Positions 21,363-29,554 of a DNA stretch of 29,941 nt are shown here, piece by piece. Origin of the DNA: a virus. The DNA is taken from positions 1 through 29,941 of IMG/VR virus record IMGVR_UViG_3300037110_000098; one strand, written 5' to 3'. Every line of letters starts with the position of its first letter. Within the stretch, counting starts at the first letter, position 1. Under the pieces are notes generated by a model. That model was not told the origin of the DNA. It made no database searches and was given only the letters and a program-made list of their open reading frames with translations. The position numbers were made by a program, and so were the translations under genes.

Positions 21363-23661
21363 CAATATATTAGAACTTGTTCCAGAAGCTTCTTTGTACG
21401 ATATTACAAAAGGTAAGTATGGTCAGCATAAGCACTATGCCGATGTGATTGTTAATCGTGACGGAGTATTACGTCGTCGTAGACAGCTTGTAGGAAGTGA
21501 GAAGAAACAGATTCCAGGACTTTTACAAGTTCAGAATAGTCATCAAGTCCACTTTCTTGGAGCTGTTTATGGTGTGGGTGATTTCATTGAAAGGTTTAAG
21601 CAGTATATTGCATATACTGTTGAGGGTGATGCAGGCGATATGAATTCTCCAAAATGCATACATTTTCTTGATAGTAACACTTATAAACGTAAGTCTAAAG
21701 GATACCTTGCTGACTGGCAGAGACCTAAGACTCCGGTGGTAGATAAGATAATGATGAAGGATTCATTCATCGAGATGCTTAAAGACCGTCGTCAGAAACG
21801 TATTGAATATGAAAATAAGGTAGGTCAAGAAATTGACCAAAAGATGATAAGTCTTAATGCAACAAATTACTTACTTAGTAATGAAGGCAACGAAGTTACT
21901 TTTGTTCAAGACCAGGGTGATGGTACTGATAAACAGTTAGGGAAATATAAGATTGACCAGAATGGTGACCTTGAAGATATTTCAGAACATAATGAAATTG
22001 AGAAAGGCATTTCTGAAGATGATTTCAAGAAGAAAGTTAAAGATTTACCTGCTTTCGTCACCGATAGTGATAGAGTCTGGTCAAAGGATGTATATAAGAA
22101 TAATGAACTCGACGATATAGAGTCAAAGAAGATATTTTCTGAGGTTGATAACTTACTGAAAGAGAATCCTGATATGTATAAGACTTTAGAAAAGAATTAT
22201 TGCGAGGAACAGGATGTATCTATCCAAAAACTTATTTTGGAGCAAAATACGTTATCAAAAGATAAAATGATAGCAAAGTATGACTCCGATAAATTACCTG
22301 AAATTTGGAGGTTTCAGGGTGAGTTGTTGTTATCCAATGGTTATCATAGGATAGCTAATAAAATACTCGAGGGTAACAGTAAGGTAAGGGTCACTATATA
22401 TGACATTGATAAATATTTGAAGGATAATAAAATCGAGAAGGCTCAGAATACTCGGGATTATGGAACTGGTAAACATGCTGATGTAGTTAAGGTCACTCGT
22501 AACGGAAAGACTTTTGAACGCAAGCAAGTGGTAGGTCGTAAACAAGAAGATAAGGAACCTGAAAAACAACATAAGTACACACCTCAGGAACTTGAGAAAC
22601 ATGCCAGAGCTGCTTCGGAAGAGGATTTGAATCGTACTATAAAACAGCATGGTGATGAAGCTATTAGGGTTGCTGCTCATAAGGAACTTGATCGTCGTCA
22701 TAAAGAAGAACATGTACAGGAACCTGATGCTAAAGATGGTAAATCAAAGGATGTAAAATCTAAGAAACAAGTTGATCCTGAAAAGGAGAGACTAAAGAAA
22801 GAGAGTGCAGAAAGGAATAAGTGGGTTGAAAAGTACAGTAAATATAAACTCAACCATCTTCCAATTGATATACCAGAAAAGGATGTACAGGTGAATACCT
22901 CTGGAGACGTTGATTCTCACTGGATATTAAAGTGGGTCAATCCTAAGAATAATAAGACACAGTATGCATTTACTGAAAAGCTTTTACAGAAGAATGCTGA
23001 TTATAAATGGGAACGGATGCAACAGATAACAGATAAGGATATCAATAAAGTGAAGGATGTTGCCAGTAAAGCTCTTAAGAGTAATGATGAAAAGGAACGT
23101 CAGATAGGAGCCGTACTGAGCATCATAGTCAATACAGGGTTGCGTATAGGTAGTCAGAAGGGATTTGAGGAAACTGAGAATCGTGGAGTGACTACATTGA
23201 GTCCTGATAATATTAAGGTAAAAGGAGATACCGTTGAACTTGAATTCGTTGGTAAGTCATATAAAAACAATACTGTCTCGATTAATGATAAAGAATTAGC
23301 ATCATATCTGGGACAGATGAAGGATATGAAGAAAGGTGAAAATTTTGTATTTGATAAAGTCAATGACAGCACAGTACGTCGGTTCTTTCATGAAAATATA
23401 AGTCCAGATTGGAAGGTAAAGGATTTGAGGACTTGGGTCGCTACTGATATGGGTCGTAAGGTTCTGGAACAAGACAGTACTCCTCCACCACCTCTCCCTA
23501 AAAATCCAAAAGAGGCACAAAAATTAATTCAGAATAAACTTACTAATTTATATAAAGTTGTAAGTCGTAGATTGAACAATACTACAGCAATGGCTAAAGA
23601 AGCTTACATACATCCAAAGGTGACAGAAGAGTGGCTTAAAAAGATAGGAGCACAGTTATGA
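21352..23661 (+). CDS. Multidomain protein: ParB-like segment and type IB topoisomerase
   Basis: 769 residues. Residues about 318-350 (WRFQGELLLSNGYHRIANKI) look like the G-x-H-R core of ParB/Srx-like domains. Residues about 407-455 (QELEKHARAASEEDLNR and an AAHKELDRRH segment) form a small helical domain seen in polyvalent phage proteins. Residues about 488-769 match type IB topoisomerases: GLRIGS (R598), VGKS (K635), KDLRTW (R693) and the nucleophile motif AYIHP (Y752), giving a full R-K-R-Y set. A type IB enzyme relaxes DNA through a 3'-phosphotyrosyl bond. Two related patches (21-48 and 369-395) with HAD/HYAD and KxxVG or QLVG flank the ParB-like part. Position among protease, scaffold and capsid genes suggests packaging in the head and delivery with the DNA. 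Confidence 0.8.
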   Translation: MESNNILELVPEASLYDITKGKYGQHKHYADVIVNRDGVLRRRRQLVGSEKKQIPGLLQVQNSHQVHFLGAVYGVGDFIERFKQYIAYTVEGDAGDMNSPKCIHFLDSNTYKRKSKGYLADWQRPKTPVVDKIMMKDSFIEMLKDRRQKRIEYENKVGQEIDQKMISLNATNYLLSNEGNEVTFVQDQGDGTDKQLGKYKIDQNGDLEDISEHNEIEKGISEDDFKKKVKDLPAFVTDSDRVWSKDVYKNNELDDIESKKIFSEVDNLLKENPDMYKTLEKNYCEEQDVSIQKLILEQNTLSKDKMIAKYDSDKLPEIWRFQGELLLSNGYHRIANKILEGNSKVRVTIYDIDKYLKDNKIEKAQNTRDYGTGKHADVVKVTRNGKTFERKQVVGRKQEDKEPEKQHKYTPQELEKHARAASEEDLNRTIKQHGDEAIRVAAHKELDRRHKEEHVQEPDAKDGKSKDVKSKKQVDPEKERLKKESAERNKWVEKYSKYKLNHLPIDIPEKDVQVNTSGDVDSHWILKWVNPKNNKTQYAFTEKLLQKNADYKWERMQQITDKDINKVKDVASKALKSNDEKERQIGAVLSIIVNTGLRIGSQKGFEETENRGVTTLSPDNIKVKGDTVELEFVGKSYKNNTVSINDKELASYLGQMKDMKKGENFVFDKVNDSTVRRFFHENISPDWKVKDLRTWVATDMGRKVLEQDSTPPPPLPKNPKEAQKLIQNKLTNLYKVVSRRLNNTTAMAKEAYIHPKVTEEWLKKIGAQL

Positions 23662-23834
23662 GTGAATATAAAGATAATAAGGAAAATTATAGTCAGGAAT
23701 TCATAGATACAGTTGAAGACCTGGATGCATTCCCATTACCTGACTGGTGGGATGAAACGTTGGATGAAGAACAGGAAGATAAATCAGAAATCGGTGACGA
23801 TAATAATAAGAAGCAAAATGAAGACAGTAAATGA
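23658..23834 (+). CDS. Small acidic protein before the prohead protease
   Basis: 58 residues, strongly acidic (DTVEDLDAFPLPDWWDETLD, then DEEQEDKSEIGDDNN). The ATG overlaps the TopoIB stop (ATGA) and its own end overlaps the protease start by 17 bases. The WWD motif in an acidic tail is distinctive. It might act as an inhibitor or chaperone of the protease or scaffold, but no family is known. Confidence 0.55.
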   Translation: MSEYKDNKENYSQEFIDTVEDLDAFPLPDWWDETLDEEQEDKSEIGDDNNKKQNEDSK

Positions 23835-24843
23835 TTTCAATTTTTTCGTACCTTTTGAAACTATTGAAAAGGGAACTGATAATAAGGGTACTGAGGTATA
23901 TAAGTTTAAGGGTGTAGCCAGTGATGGTACTGAGGATACTGATGGTGAATTTCTCGACCCTAATGGATTTGACCTTAGTAATTTTACCACTGTTAGTTGG
24001 AATCATATGCAGGAGCCGAAATATATTATCGGAGAACCTACAAAGCATGTTCTTAAGAATGGCAAACTTGAAGTTGAAGGTATCATATATCCTGAAAGTG
24101 AAGTGGGTCAACAGGTTATTGATTTAATGAAGACCATGAAGAAATCATCTGAGATAGGGAATAGGTTGGGAATCTCAGTAGAAGGTAAGGCACTTGTTCG
24201 TGATTCGATAAACCCTAAGAGAGTAACGAAAGCAAAGATAACAGGATTTGCTATATGTCCTCATCCTAAGAATCCGAATACATGGGCAGACCTGATAACT
24301 AAGGGTATTAACTATAAAGAAAATGATTTTGATGTTATTGAAAAGTCGGAGCGTGGAACCATTTCAAAGTACATTGTTGATGTCATAAATTCTGAAACTG
24401 GTAAGAGATACACTATTGACCAGGATTTCAAGATTGAAGTCATTGATATTTCTAAGGCAGATAAAAATGTCATAGCATCAAAACATTTCACTTCATCGTC
24501 AACCAGTCAGTCTACTGAACCAAACTTTAGTGCAGAAGGGAAGATAATTCGTGATGAATCAGGTATAGCCAAGGCAGAGCAAGTATATCTTCGTAATATA
24601 AAAAGTCCAACCGAGATACAGAAAGCAAAAGCACGTAAATTTGCTGAGAAATATATCGGTAATAAGAATAAAGTGAAGAAGTCTGTATCCACTGAATCAG
24701 CAGCTGCCGTGATACCTGAAGACCTTGAGGGTGCTAATAAAAAGTTGGTAAAAGCGATAATTGTCGTGGCTCAAGGTTATCAGCAAGGGTTGATATCACT
24801 GGATTATAAAAATAAAATAGCAGAAAAAATCAATCATAGATAA
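23818..24843 (+). CDS. Prohead serine protease, XkdF-like
   Basis: 341 residues from the ATG at 23818. A longer frame from 23713 would prepend an odd basic stretch and overlap the acidic ORF in a different frame, so I chose the internal ATG. The family pattern is clear: FKGVASDGTEDTDGEFLDP, then FTTVSWNHMQEPKYIIGEP with His 63 and LGISVEGKALVRD with Ser 120, the probable catalytic pair of a phage prohead protease. It removes scaffold and N-terminal capsid segments during head maturation. The C-terminal 150 residues (Ser/Lys-rich, KARKFAEKYIGNKNK) are likely self-processed or scaffold-like. It sits directly upstream of scaffold and capsid, the usual order. Confidence 0.8.
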   Translation: MKTVNDFNFFVPFETIEKGTDNKGTEVYKFKGVASDGTEDTDGEFLDPNGFDLSNFTTVSWNHMQEPKYIIGEPTKHVLKNGKLEVEGIIYPESEVGQQVIDLMKTMKKSSEIGNRLGISVEGKALVRDSINPKRVTKAKITGFAICPHPKNPNTWADLITKGINYKENDFDVIEKSERGTISKYIVDVINSETGKRYTIDQDFKIEVIDISKADKNVIASKHFTSSSTSQSTEPNFSAEGKIIRDESGIAKAEQVYLRNIKSPTEIQKAKARKFAEKYIGNKNKVKKSVSTESAAAVIPEDLEGANKKLVKAIIVVAQGYQQGLISLDYKNKIAEKINHR

Positions 24844-24872
24844 AAAATATCTAAAAAACTTTTTTTTTTATC
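24839..24872 (+). other. AT-only inverted repeat with T10 run after the protease gene
   Basis: GATAAAAAA (24839-24847) pairs with TTTTTTATC (24864-24872). The ten-T run at 24860-24869 lies in the right arm. It could be a weak pausing site or a promoter-spacing tract in the 113-base gap before the scaffold gene. It lacks G/C pairs, so it is not a confident terminator. Confidence 0.3.
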
Positions 24873-24956
24873 TAAAATAGTATTATTTTTATAGTCTCAA
24901 ATTTACTCATCAATCGTAAATCCTAAAAATCGGTCATATCTTATTACTATAATAGT

Positions 24957-25844
24957 ATGGTAACAGACATTAATAATGTCACTGCTGAAGAACTTCAGAA
25001 GGCATTACAGATTTTGGGAATCGAAACAGATGATATAAGTAAAGGTACTGATGGTGCTGGTAAAAATGGTTCACAGAAAGGTTCTGACAAACCCGTCGTT
25101 GGCGACGTTGAACAGAATCATGAAAATTTTCCCGAAGGTAAAAATCCCGTTGATACAAAAAAAGAAGATGATGGCTTTAAGAAAGCTATGAAGGAATATA
25201 AAGACTTCAAGAAATCTATCAAGCAGGAATTGAGAGCAAAGAAAGATGAGATTAAGAAATCGTTCCCGAACGATTGGGAAGATCGTAAGCTTAAAAAGTC
25301 TGCCAAAAAAGAATTGATGAAAGATATGTCTCATGAGCCTGATGGTGATGAAGAAACTGGGAACCCAGGTAAGAATACTGGACACAGTGAACCTGATGGT
25401 GATGAAAGACGCATCAATAAAAGAAAGATACAAAAGAGTCAGGGTGATAGCCTTAATGATGGAGCAGAATTGATTGAAGGATTGACTGAAAAATTTGAGG
25501 CACAGAGTACCTTGATAAAGGCTATTATGAATGATAATGTGGAGCTCAGGAAACAAATTGAAGTTATCGGGAACTCTCCGGTGGGTCGTAAATCAATCGG
25601 ACGTACGAACGTCATTGAAAAGGCATTTACTCAGGATAAGGATAGTGGTAAAAAGGTTCTTTCAATTAGTCAGCACAAGAAGGAAGTTGCTGATACCCTG
25701 ATGTCGTATGCCGACCAGGAAATCAATAAAGGTGAGACGAATGGTCTGTACTGTAATGCAGCTCTGCTGTATGATGCGTCAAAAACATTACGTCCTAATG
25801 TCATAGCTGATTTGTTCAATAAAGGTATAAAGTTGGTTCAGTAA
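24957..25844 (+). CDS. Capsid scaffold protein candidate
   Basis: 295 residues, highly charged, helical and low in hydrophobics. There are Gly/Lys/Asp-rich linkers, a Lys-rich helix (KKAMKEYKDFKKSIKQEL), an acidic repeat (EPDGDE occurring twice), and a helical C-terminal half (AELIEGLTEKFEAQSTLIKA). Scaffolds in many phages lie between the protease and the major capsid gene and have this composition. The end (YDASKTLRPNVIADLFNKG) may bind the capsid. No sequence family is recognised with certainty. The preceding gap of 113 bases might carry a promoter, but no good motif is visible. Confidence 0.65.
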   Translation: MVTDINNVTAEELQKALQILGIETDDISKGTDGAGKNGSQKGSDKPVVGDVEQNHENFPEGKNPVDTKKEDDGFKKAMKEYKDFKKSIKQELRAKKDEIKKSFPNDWEDRKLKKSAKKELMKDMSHEPDGDEETGNPGKNTGHSEPDGDERRINKRKIQKSQGDSLNDGAELIEGLTEKFEAQSTLIKAIMNDNVELRKQIEVIGNSPVGRKSIGRTNVIEKAFTQDKDSGKKVLSISQHKKEVADTLMSYADQEINKGETNGLYCNAALLYDASKTLRPNVIADLFNKGIKLVQ

Positions 25845-25914
25845 TAACCAGCACAAAGATAAAGCAAACATCGTAACAATAGTCATTGGAAAGAAATTAA
25901 TTTGAATCAGTATT

Positions 25915-27408
25915 ATGGAAAATCTTGGAATCACATTACAAGACTATGCTAACTTCGGTCAGGGATTCGGTTCTGCGTCACAGCAGGAAGTCCAGGACTT
26001 GATGAAGGCTATGATGGCTGAAGAAATCACAGGTCGTGATACCACGAACCTGACCACAGCCAGTGGTGCTCCTTTAAAGGTTGAATCCTTAGAAGCCACT
26101 TTAAAGATTCTGACAAACACCGAACGTGATATCGTATTCTGGAAGATGCTTCCTAAACTGCCTGCTTACAACACGGTAGAAGAATACAATCAGTTAGCAA
26201 GTTATGGTGTTGACGGTGCTGCCTTCACTAACGAAGGTGAACTTCCCGAGTCTGTAGACTCGCAGTATGTAAGACGTGCTCAGTTGGTTAAATTTATGGG
26301 ATCGACCCGTGAAGTAACCCATCCGATGCAGTTAGTGTCAACCATGGTTGGTGACATGATTAAAAGAGAAACAATCAACGGAACCCAGTGGGTGCTCCGT
26401 CAGCTTGAAAAGGCATTACCGTTTGCCGATTCTGCTAAAGTTCCTCAGGAATTCAACGGTCTTTTTTCTCAGCATTTTACAGCTTTCAATGACACCTTAG
26501 ATAATTATCAGAACTCGACCACAGTGGTTGACCTTCGTGGTAATGCTTTGAGTGACGCTGCTGTTGAATCAGCTGTCGAAAGTATCAACGTGAACTATGG
26601 ATTTGCCGATAAAATCATCGCACCTCCTATCGTATTCTCGAACTATGTGAAACAGTTTCATGGTTCTAAACTTATTCAACCGAATACTCAACAGGTGACT
26701 GCTGGTATTATGGGTCAGAAAGTTGTAGGGATTACCACCCAGTTCGGTGATATCGCTGTTGTTGATGATAAATTTTGGAAATCAAACCCTTCCCGTATTA
26801 TCGGTTCAGCTGCCACCAACGTTAAAGCACCGAATGCTCCTCTCGCTGGCGGTACATCAGCTCTTGCTTCTGACACCAATAACAGGTTTGTCAATTTTAT
26901 TGGTGATTATTACTATGCCGTTGCTGCAAAGAACAGGTATGGTGAAAGTACGCTGCAGCAAATTGGTTCATCTGCAGGTCTTGTGCTAACAGCAGGAAAT
27001 TCAGTGAACCTGACCTTCCAGGATGGTGGCGGTGCATATCCCGCAACTGCTTACGTGATTTATCGTAGCACTGTTAATCCTAACACTGCTATTGGTGTAA
27101 CACAACTGTATCCTATCTTCACTGTTGCAGTGAGTGATTTGTCTGCCGGTTATGACGGTGCTGCTGCAGGTAGCGTATGGGACAGGAATCGCTATATCTC
27201 CAATACTGAACAGGCATTAGTTTGTGAAATGAACGATCAGATACTTTCGTTTAAACAGCTGGCTCCTCTGATGAAGATGGACTTGGCTGTACTGAGTCCT
27301 TCGACTCGTTTCATGGTGTTATTGTACGGAACTCCAATCCTGTACGCAGGATTGAAAGTGACCCGTATTATAAACATCGGAAGTATTCTTGTTTCACCGA
27401 CTCCCTAA
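25915..27408 (+). CDS. Major capsid protein with FN3/Ig-like insertion
   Basis: 497 residues. Position after protease and scaffold, the higher G/C and more C-ending codons than the neighbours (a sign of strong expression), and the strong terminator right behind support the capsid call. The core has TTASGAPLKVESLEATLK, the N-arm-like NEGELPESVDSQYVRRAQL and TREVTHPMQLVSTMVGDM with ETINGTQWVLRQLEKALPF; it probably has the HK97 fold. Residues about 303-425 (FIGDYYYAVAAKNRYGES, VNLTFQDGGG, AYVIYRSTVNPNT) read like a fibronectin-III/Ig-like domain placed within the core sequence, since the fold continues afterwards (NTEQALVCEMNDQILSFKQL). Such domains decorate capsids and may bind mucus or surfaces. 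A 70-base noncoding leader precedes the ATG. Confidence 0.85.
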   Translation: MENLGITLQDYANFGQGFGSASQQEVQDLMKAMMAEEITGRDTTNLTTASGAPLKVESLEATLKILTNTERDIVFWKMLPKLPAYNTVEEYNQLASYGVDGAAFTNEGELPESVDSQYVRRAQLVKFMGSTREVTHPMQLVSTMVGDMIKRETINGTQWVLRQLEKALPFADSAKVPQEFNGLFSQHFTAFNDTLDNYQNSTTVVDLRGNALSDAAVESAVESINVNYGFADKIIAPPIVFSNYVKQFHGSKLIQPNTQQVTAGIMGQKVVGITTQFGDIAVVDDKFWKSNPSRIIGSAATNVKAPNAPLAGGTSALASDTNNRFVNFIGDYYYAVAAKNRYGESTLQQIGSSAGLVLTAGNSVNLTFQDGGGAYPATAYVIYRSTVNPNTAIGVTQLYPIFTVAVSDLSAGYDGAAAGSVWDRNRYISNTEQALVCEMNDQILSFKQLAPLMKMDLAVLSPSTRFMVLLYGTPILYAGLKVTRIINIGSILVSPTP

Positions 27409-27451
27409 TTTGGTGAACCTTATGAATTAAGGTTAGATAATTCATTATCTC

Positions 27452-27480
27452 AAGCAAACCCTCATGCAGAGGGTTTGCTT
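27452..27480 (+). terminator. Intrinsic terminator behind the capsid gene
   Basis: A perfect 12-base-pair stem (AAGCAAACCCTC / GAGGGTTTGCTT) with loop ATGCA lies 43 bases after the capsid stop. An A/T-rich tract follows. It should end or attenuate the head transcript, and it places the TnpB element outside the capsid unit. Confidence 0.85.
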
Positions 27481-27526
27481 ATTTAAAGTAAAAAAAAATG
27501 ATTTTAAGTTCTTATTATATATTTTC

Positions 27527-27571
27527 GGGAAAGAAAACCCCGAAATCTTCAGTTTCGGGGATGAATTTCCC
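27527..27571 (+). repeat. Nested hairpin at the left end of the TnpB element
   Basis: The inner stem is CCCCGAAA (27538-27545) with TTTCGGGG (27553-27560). The outer stem is GGGAAA (27527-27532) with TTTCCC (27566-27571), with a symmetric 5-base internal loop. It probably is the subterminal palindrome recognised by a Y1 transposase in trans. No T-tract follows, so a second terminator is less likely. Confidence 0.6.
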
Positions 27572-27683
27572 ATCCGATATTATATATTAAAAAAATAGTT
27601 CAAGAATACTGAAACATTTTAGCAAAAAATGAGTATAAAGATTAAATATATAATTACAGAAAATAAAAAGATTGTGTAAATTA

Positions 27684-28895
27684 ATGTTAAAAGCTTATAA
27701 ATATAGAATTTTTCCAAATGATGTTCAAAAAGAATTATTAGCTAATATCTTTGGACAGGTACGAATTGTCTATAATTATGGTTTAGAACAAAAGATAGCA
27801 GCCTATACTAAAGATAAAACTAATCTAAGATGTTTTGATTTAATAAAACAGATTAAAGTTTTAAAAGATACTACACTTCCTTGGTTAGAAATTGCACCAT
27901 CTCAAGCTTTACAGATGGCGATGAGAAATCTGGATAATGCCTATACGAATTTCTTTCGGGGCAAAGGCTTTCCTAAATTTAAAAGTAAACATAAAAGGCA
28001 ATCTTTCCAATTACCACAAGGAGTATTTTTAAGTGAAGATCATAAACAGATATTTCTTCCTAAATTAAAGTTTGTGGATATAGATTTACACCGGGAATAT
28101 AAAGGAGAAATAAAGACAGTTACGGTGTCTAAAACAGTTACAAACAAATATTTTGTTTCGATTTTAGTCGAAACAACTCAAGATAAACCTGAAAAGAAAC
28201 CTATAACCGAAGATACAGCGGTAGGAATTGATTTAGGTATTAAAGATTTTTGCATTACATCAGATGGTAAGAAATTCGAGAACCAAGATTTTTTGAAATC
28301 GAGTATGCGACAATTACGGGTAGAACAACGATCATTGGCTCGAAAAAAGAAAGGCAGTCGACATTACTATCAACAAAAGATGAAACTTTCTTTACTACAC
28401 GAACACATCACCAATCAGAGAAAAGATTACTTACATAAGATTTCTCATTACTTGGTGACTAATTATGACACCATTTGTATGGAGGATTTGAATGTTTCGG
28501 GAATGATGAGTAGATGTAATCCTAAGAAAGATGAAAATGGAAAATATCTTCCTAATGGGCAAGCGGCCAAATCAGGCTTAAATCGAGCTATATCTGATAT
28601 GGGATGGAGCGAATTTAGGATAATGATAGAATATAAAACCGAGTGGTATGGTAAGAATGTATCTATAATTGGTAGATTTGAACCTTCCTCTAAAGTTTGT
28701 TCGAACTGTGGTTGGATTAACAAAGACTTGACATTAGATATCCGTGAATGGACTTGCCCTAAATGTAATATCATTCACGATCGTGATACTAATGCCGGTA
28801 AAAACATTAAAAATTTTGGGTTGAGGAACCAACCCAGCGTTACTCAAAGTGATAGATTACTATGTGCTTGTAACGTAGAAGCCACTATACTTTAG
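27684..28895 (+). CDS. tnpB: RNA-guided nuclease TnpB (IS605 OrfB-like)
   Basis: 403 residues from the ATG at 27684; a TTG four codons upstream is less likely because the MLKAYKYRIFPND start is typical. The RuvC-like triad is intact: VGIDLGIKDF (D183), ICMEDLNVSGM (E267) and HDRDTNAGKNI (D368). Zinc-finger cysteines 339, 342, 358 and 361 (CSNCG, CPKC) lie between the second and third motifs. TnpB is an RNA-guided DNA endonuclease that uses an omega RNA from the element's right end to cut empty target sites and so keep the element in place. The stop codon TAG lies in the loop-side of the first omega-RNA hairpin. The gene is full length with no sign of decay. The product likely acts on this phage's or a related phage's DNA. 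Confidence 0.9.
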   Translation: MLKAYKYRIFPNDVQKELLANIFGQVRIVYNYGLEQKIAAYTKDKTNLRCFDLIKQIKVLKDTTLPWLEIAPSQALQMAMRNLDNAYTNFFRGKGFPKFKSKHKRQSFQLPQGVFLSEDHKQIFLPKLKFVDIDLHREYKGEIKTVTVSKTVTNKYFVSILVETTQDKPEKKPITEDTAVGIDLGIKDFCITSDGKKFENQDFLKSSMRQLRVEQRSLARKKKGSRHYYQQKMKLSLLHEHITNQRKDYLHKISHYLVTNYDTICMEDLNVSGMMSRCNPKKDENGKYLPNGQAAKSGLNRAISDMGWSEFRIMIEYKTEWYGKNVSIIGRFEPSSKVCSNCGWINKDLTLDIREWTCPKCNIIHDRDTNAGKNIKNFGLRNQPSVTQSDRLLCACNVEATIL

Positions 28896-29045
28896 TATAG
28901 TGGTAGTTCACTTAATGGGTATTAATACAGCTGTGAACTACCTCTACCCTAAAGGGATAGAGGCTTCGGAAGTCAATACTCTAACTAATGTAGGCAGTTC
29001 GTTCCGATTTTTAAGTCTGTGTTCCGCAGACAAGTAATTTTTAAG
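28882..29045 (+). ncRNA. Putative omega RNA (right-end RNA) of TnpB
   Basis: A dense series of stems starts inside the tnpB 3' end. These are CCACTATACT/AGTATAGTGG (28882-28903), TAGTTCAC/GTGAACTA (28904-28911 with 28933-28940, containing TTAAT/ATTAA), CCTCTACCC/GGGATAGAGG with one bulge (28941-28963) and a cUUCGg-type hairpin (28964-28972). A further hairpin, GTCTG/CAGAC, is at 29015-29031. Such structure directly behind tnpB is the known layout of omega RNAs. The guide would be the first 15-20 bases after the right end, AGCAAAATTTTTAATATTTT if the edge at 29045 is right. Confidence 0.7.
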
Positions 29046-29079
29046 AGCAAAATTTTTAATATTTTTAAATAAAAATCGT

Positions 29080-29433
29080 ATGTTGATAAAAACCATTGAA
29101 TCTCGTTCGAACCGTCAATACAATTATTTCGGTTCTGTAGTATCCTTTAATGCTGAAGGTGTTGCTGAAGTTCCTGATACTCTTGGTCATCGTATTGTAA
29201 AGGAAGATAGTCGTGTGAAATATCACGTTGCTCCTTTAGTTGATGATGGGGAATATCCTGATGTAGAATTAGGTGTTCCGAATATAACTTCCAATAATGA
29301 ATATATCAAGCAACTTAAAAAGTACAATCTACCACAACTCAAGGAACTGGCGGTGGAAGCAGGTATTCCTGAATTTGAGATACCTTCGAGTAAAGGCGAG
29401 ATAATAATCTTACTTGCTTCAAAACTGAAATAA
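29080..29433 (+). CDS. Head/neck protein candidate with C-terminal SAP/HeH-like motif
   Basis: 117 residues. The N-terminal half is beta-like (MLIKTIESRSNRQYNYFGSV; VSFNAEGVAEVPDTLGHRIV). The C-terminal 40 residues (LKKYNLPQLKELAVEAGIPE followed by SSKGEIIILLASKL) match the SAP/HeH-like helix-extended-loop-helix pattern of a small DNA- or protein-binding domain. Genes between the capsid and the connector in tailed phages often have this composition. The start has an A/T-rich leader. The TnpB element separates it from the capsid gene. Confidence 0.65.
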   Translation: MLIKTIESRSNRQYNYFGSVVSFNAEGVAEVPDTLGHRIVKEDSRVKYHVAPLVDDGEYPDVELGVPNITSNNEYIKQLKKYNLPQLKELAVEAGIPEFEIPSSKGEIIILLASKLK

Positions 29434-29554
29434 CCTATTGGATTCTATTCAAGGAGATTTCTGGGCATTAAAATCAGAGAGTAATACTCAATACGTTGTT
29501 AAAATTGACTGAAATTTGTTCTACAATAATTTTAAATTTGATAAAGTAGTTTAA

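Larger units (their letters stand above)
27501..29045 (+). mobile_element. TnpB-only IS200/IS605-type element (edges tentative)
   Basis: A single tnpB gene, a left-end hairpin and a structured right end lie between the capsid terminator and the next phage gene. No Y1 transposase (tnpA) is present, so the element is non-autonomous. TTTTAAG occurs at 27502-27508 and again at 29039-29045 (also at 29009-29015), and I use these as provisional left and right cleavage-site positions. IS200/IS605 elements insert behind a short target motif without target duplication. The edges need a comparison with an empty site. Confidence 0.55.

Noticed and set aside
23713-23817. Longer start for the prohead protease
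   Set aside because: The added 35 residues are basic and unlike the family, and they overlap the coupled acidic ORF 23658-23834. The ATG at 23818 starts at a normal distance from the domain.
27527-27571. Second terminator for the capsid transcript
   Set aside because: A strong terminator exists at 27452-27480. The nested hairpin lacks a T-tract and sits where a left-end palindrome of the TnpB element is expected.
29438-29512. TTG-started 24-codon ORF before the last gene
   Set aside because: The peptide (LDSIQGDFWALKSESN...) looks somewhat protein-like, but there is no ATG, no ribosome binding site and no overlap with neighbours. Mentioned only as a possibility.
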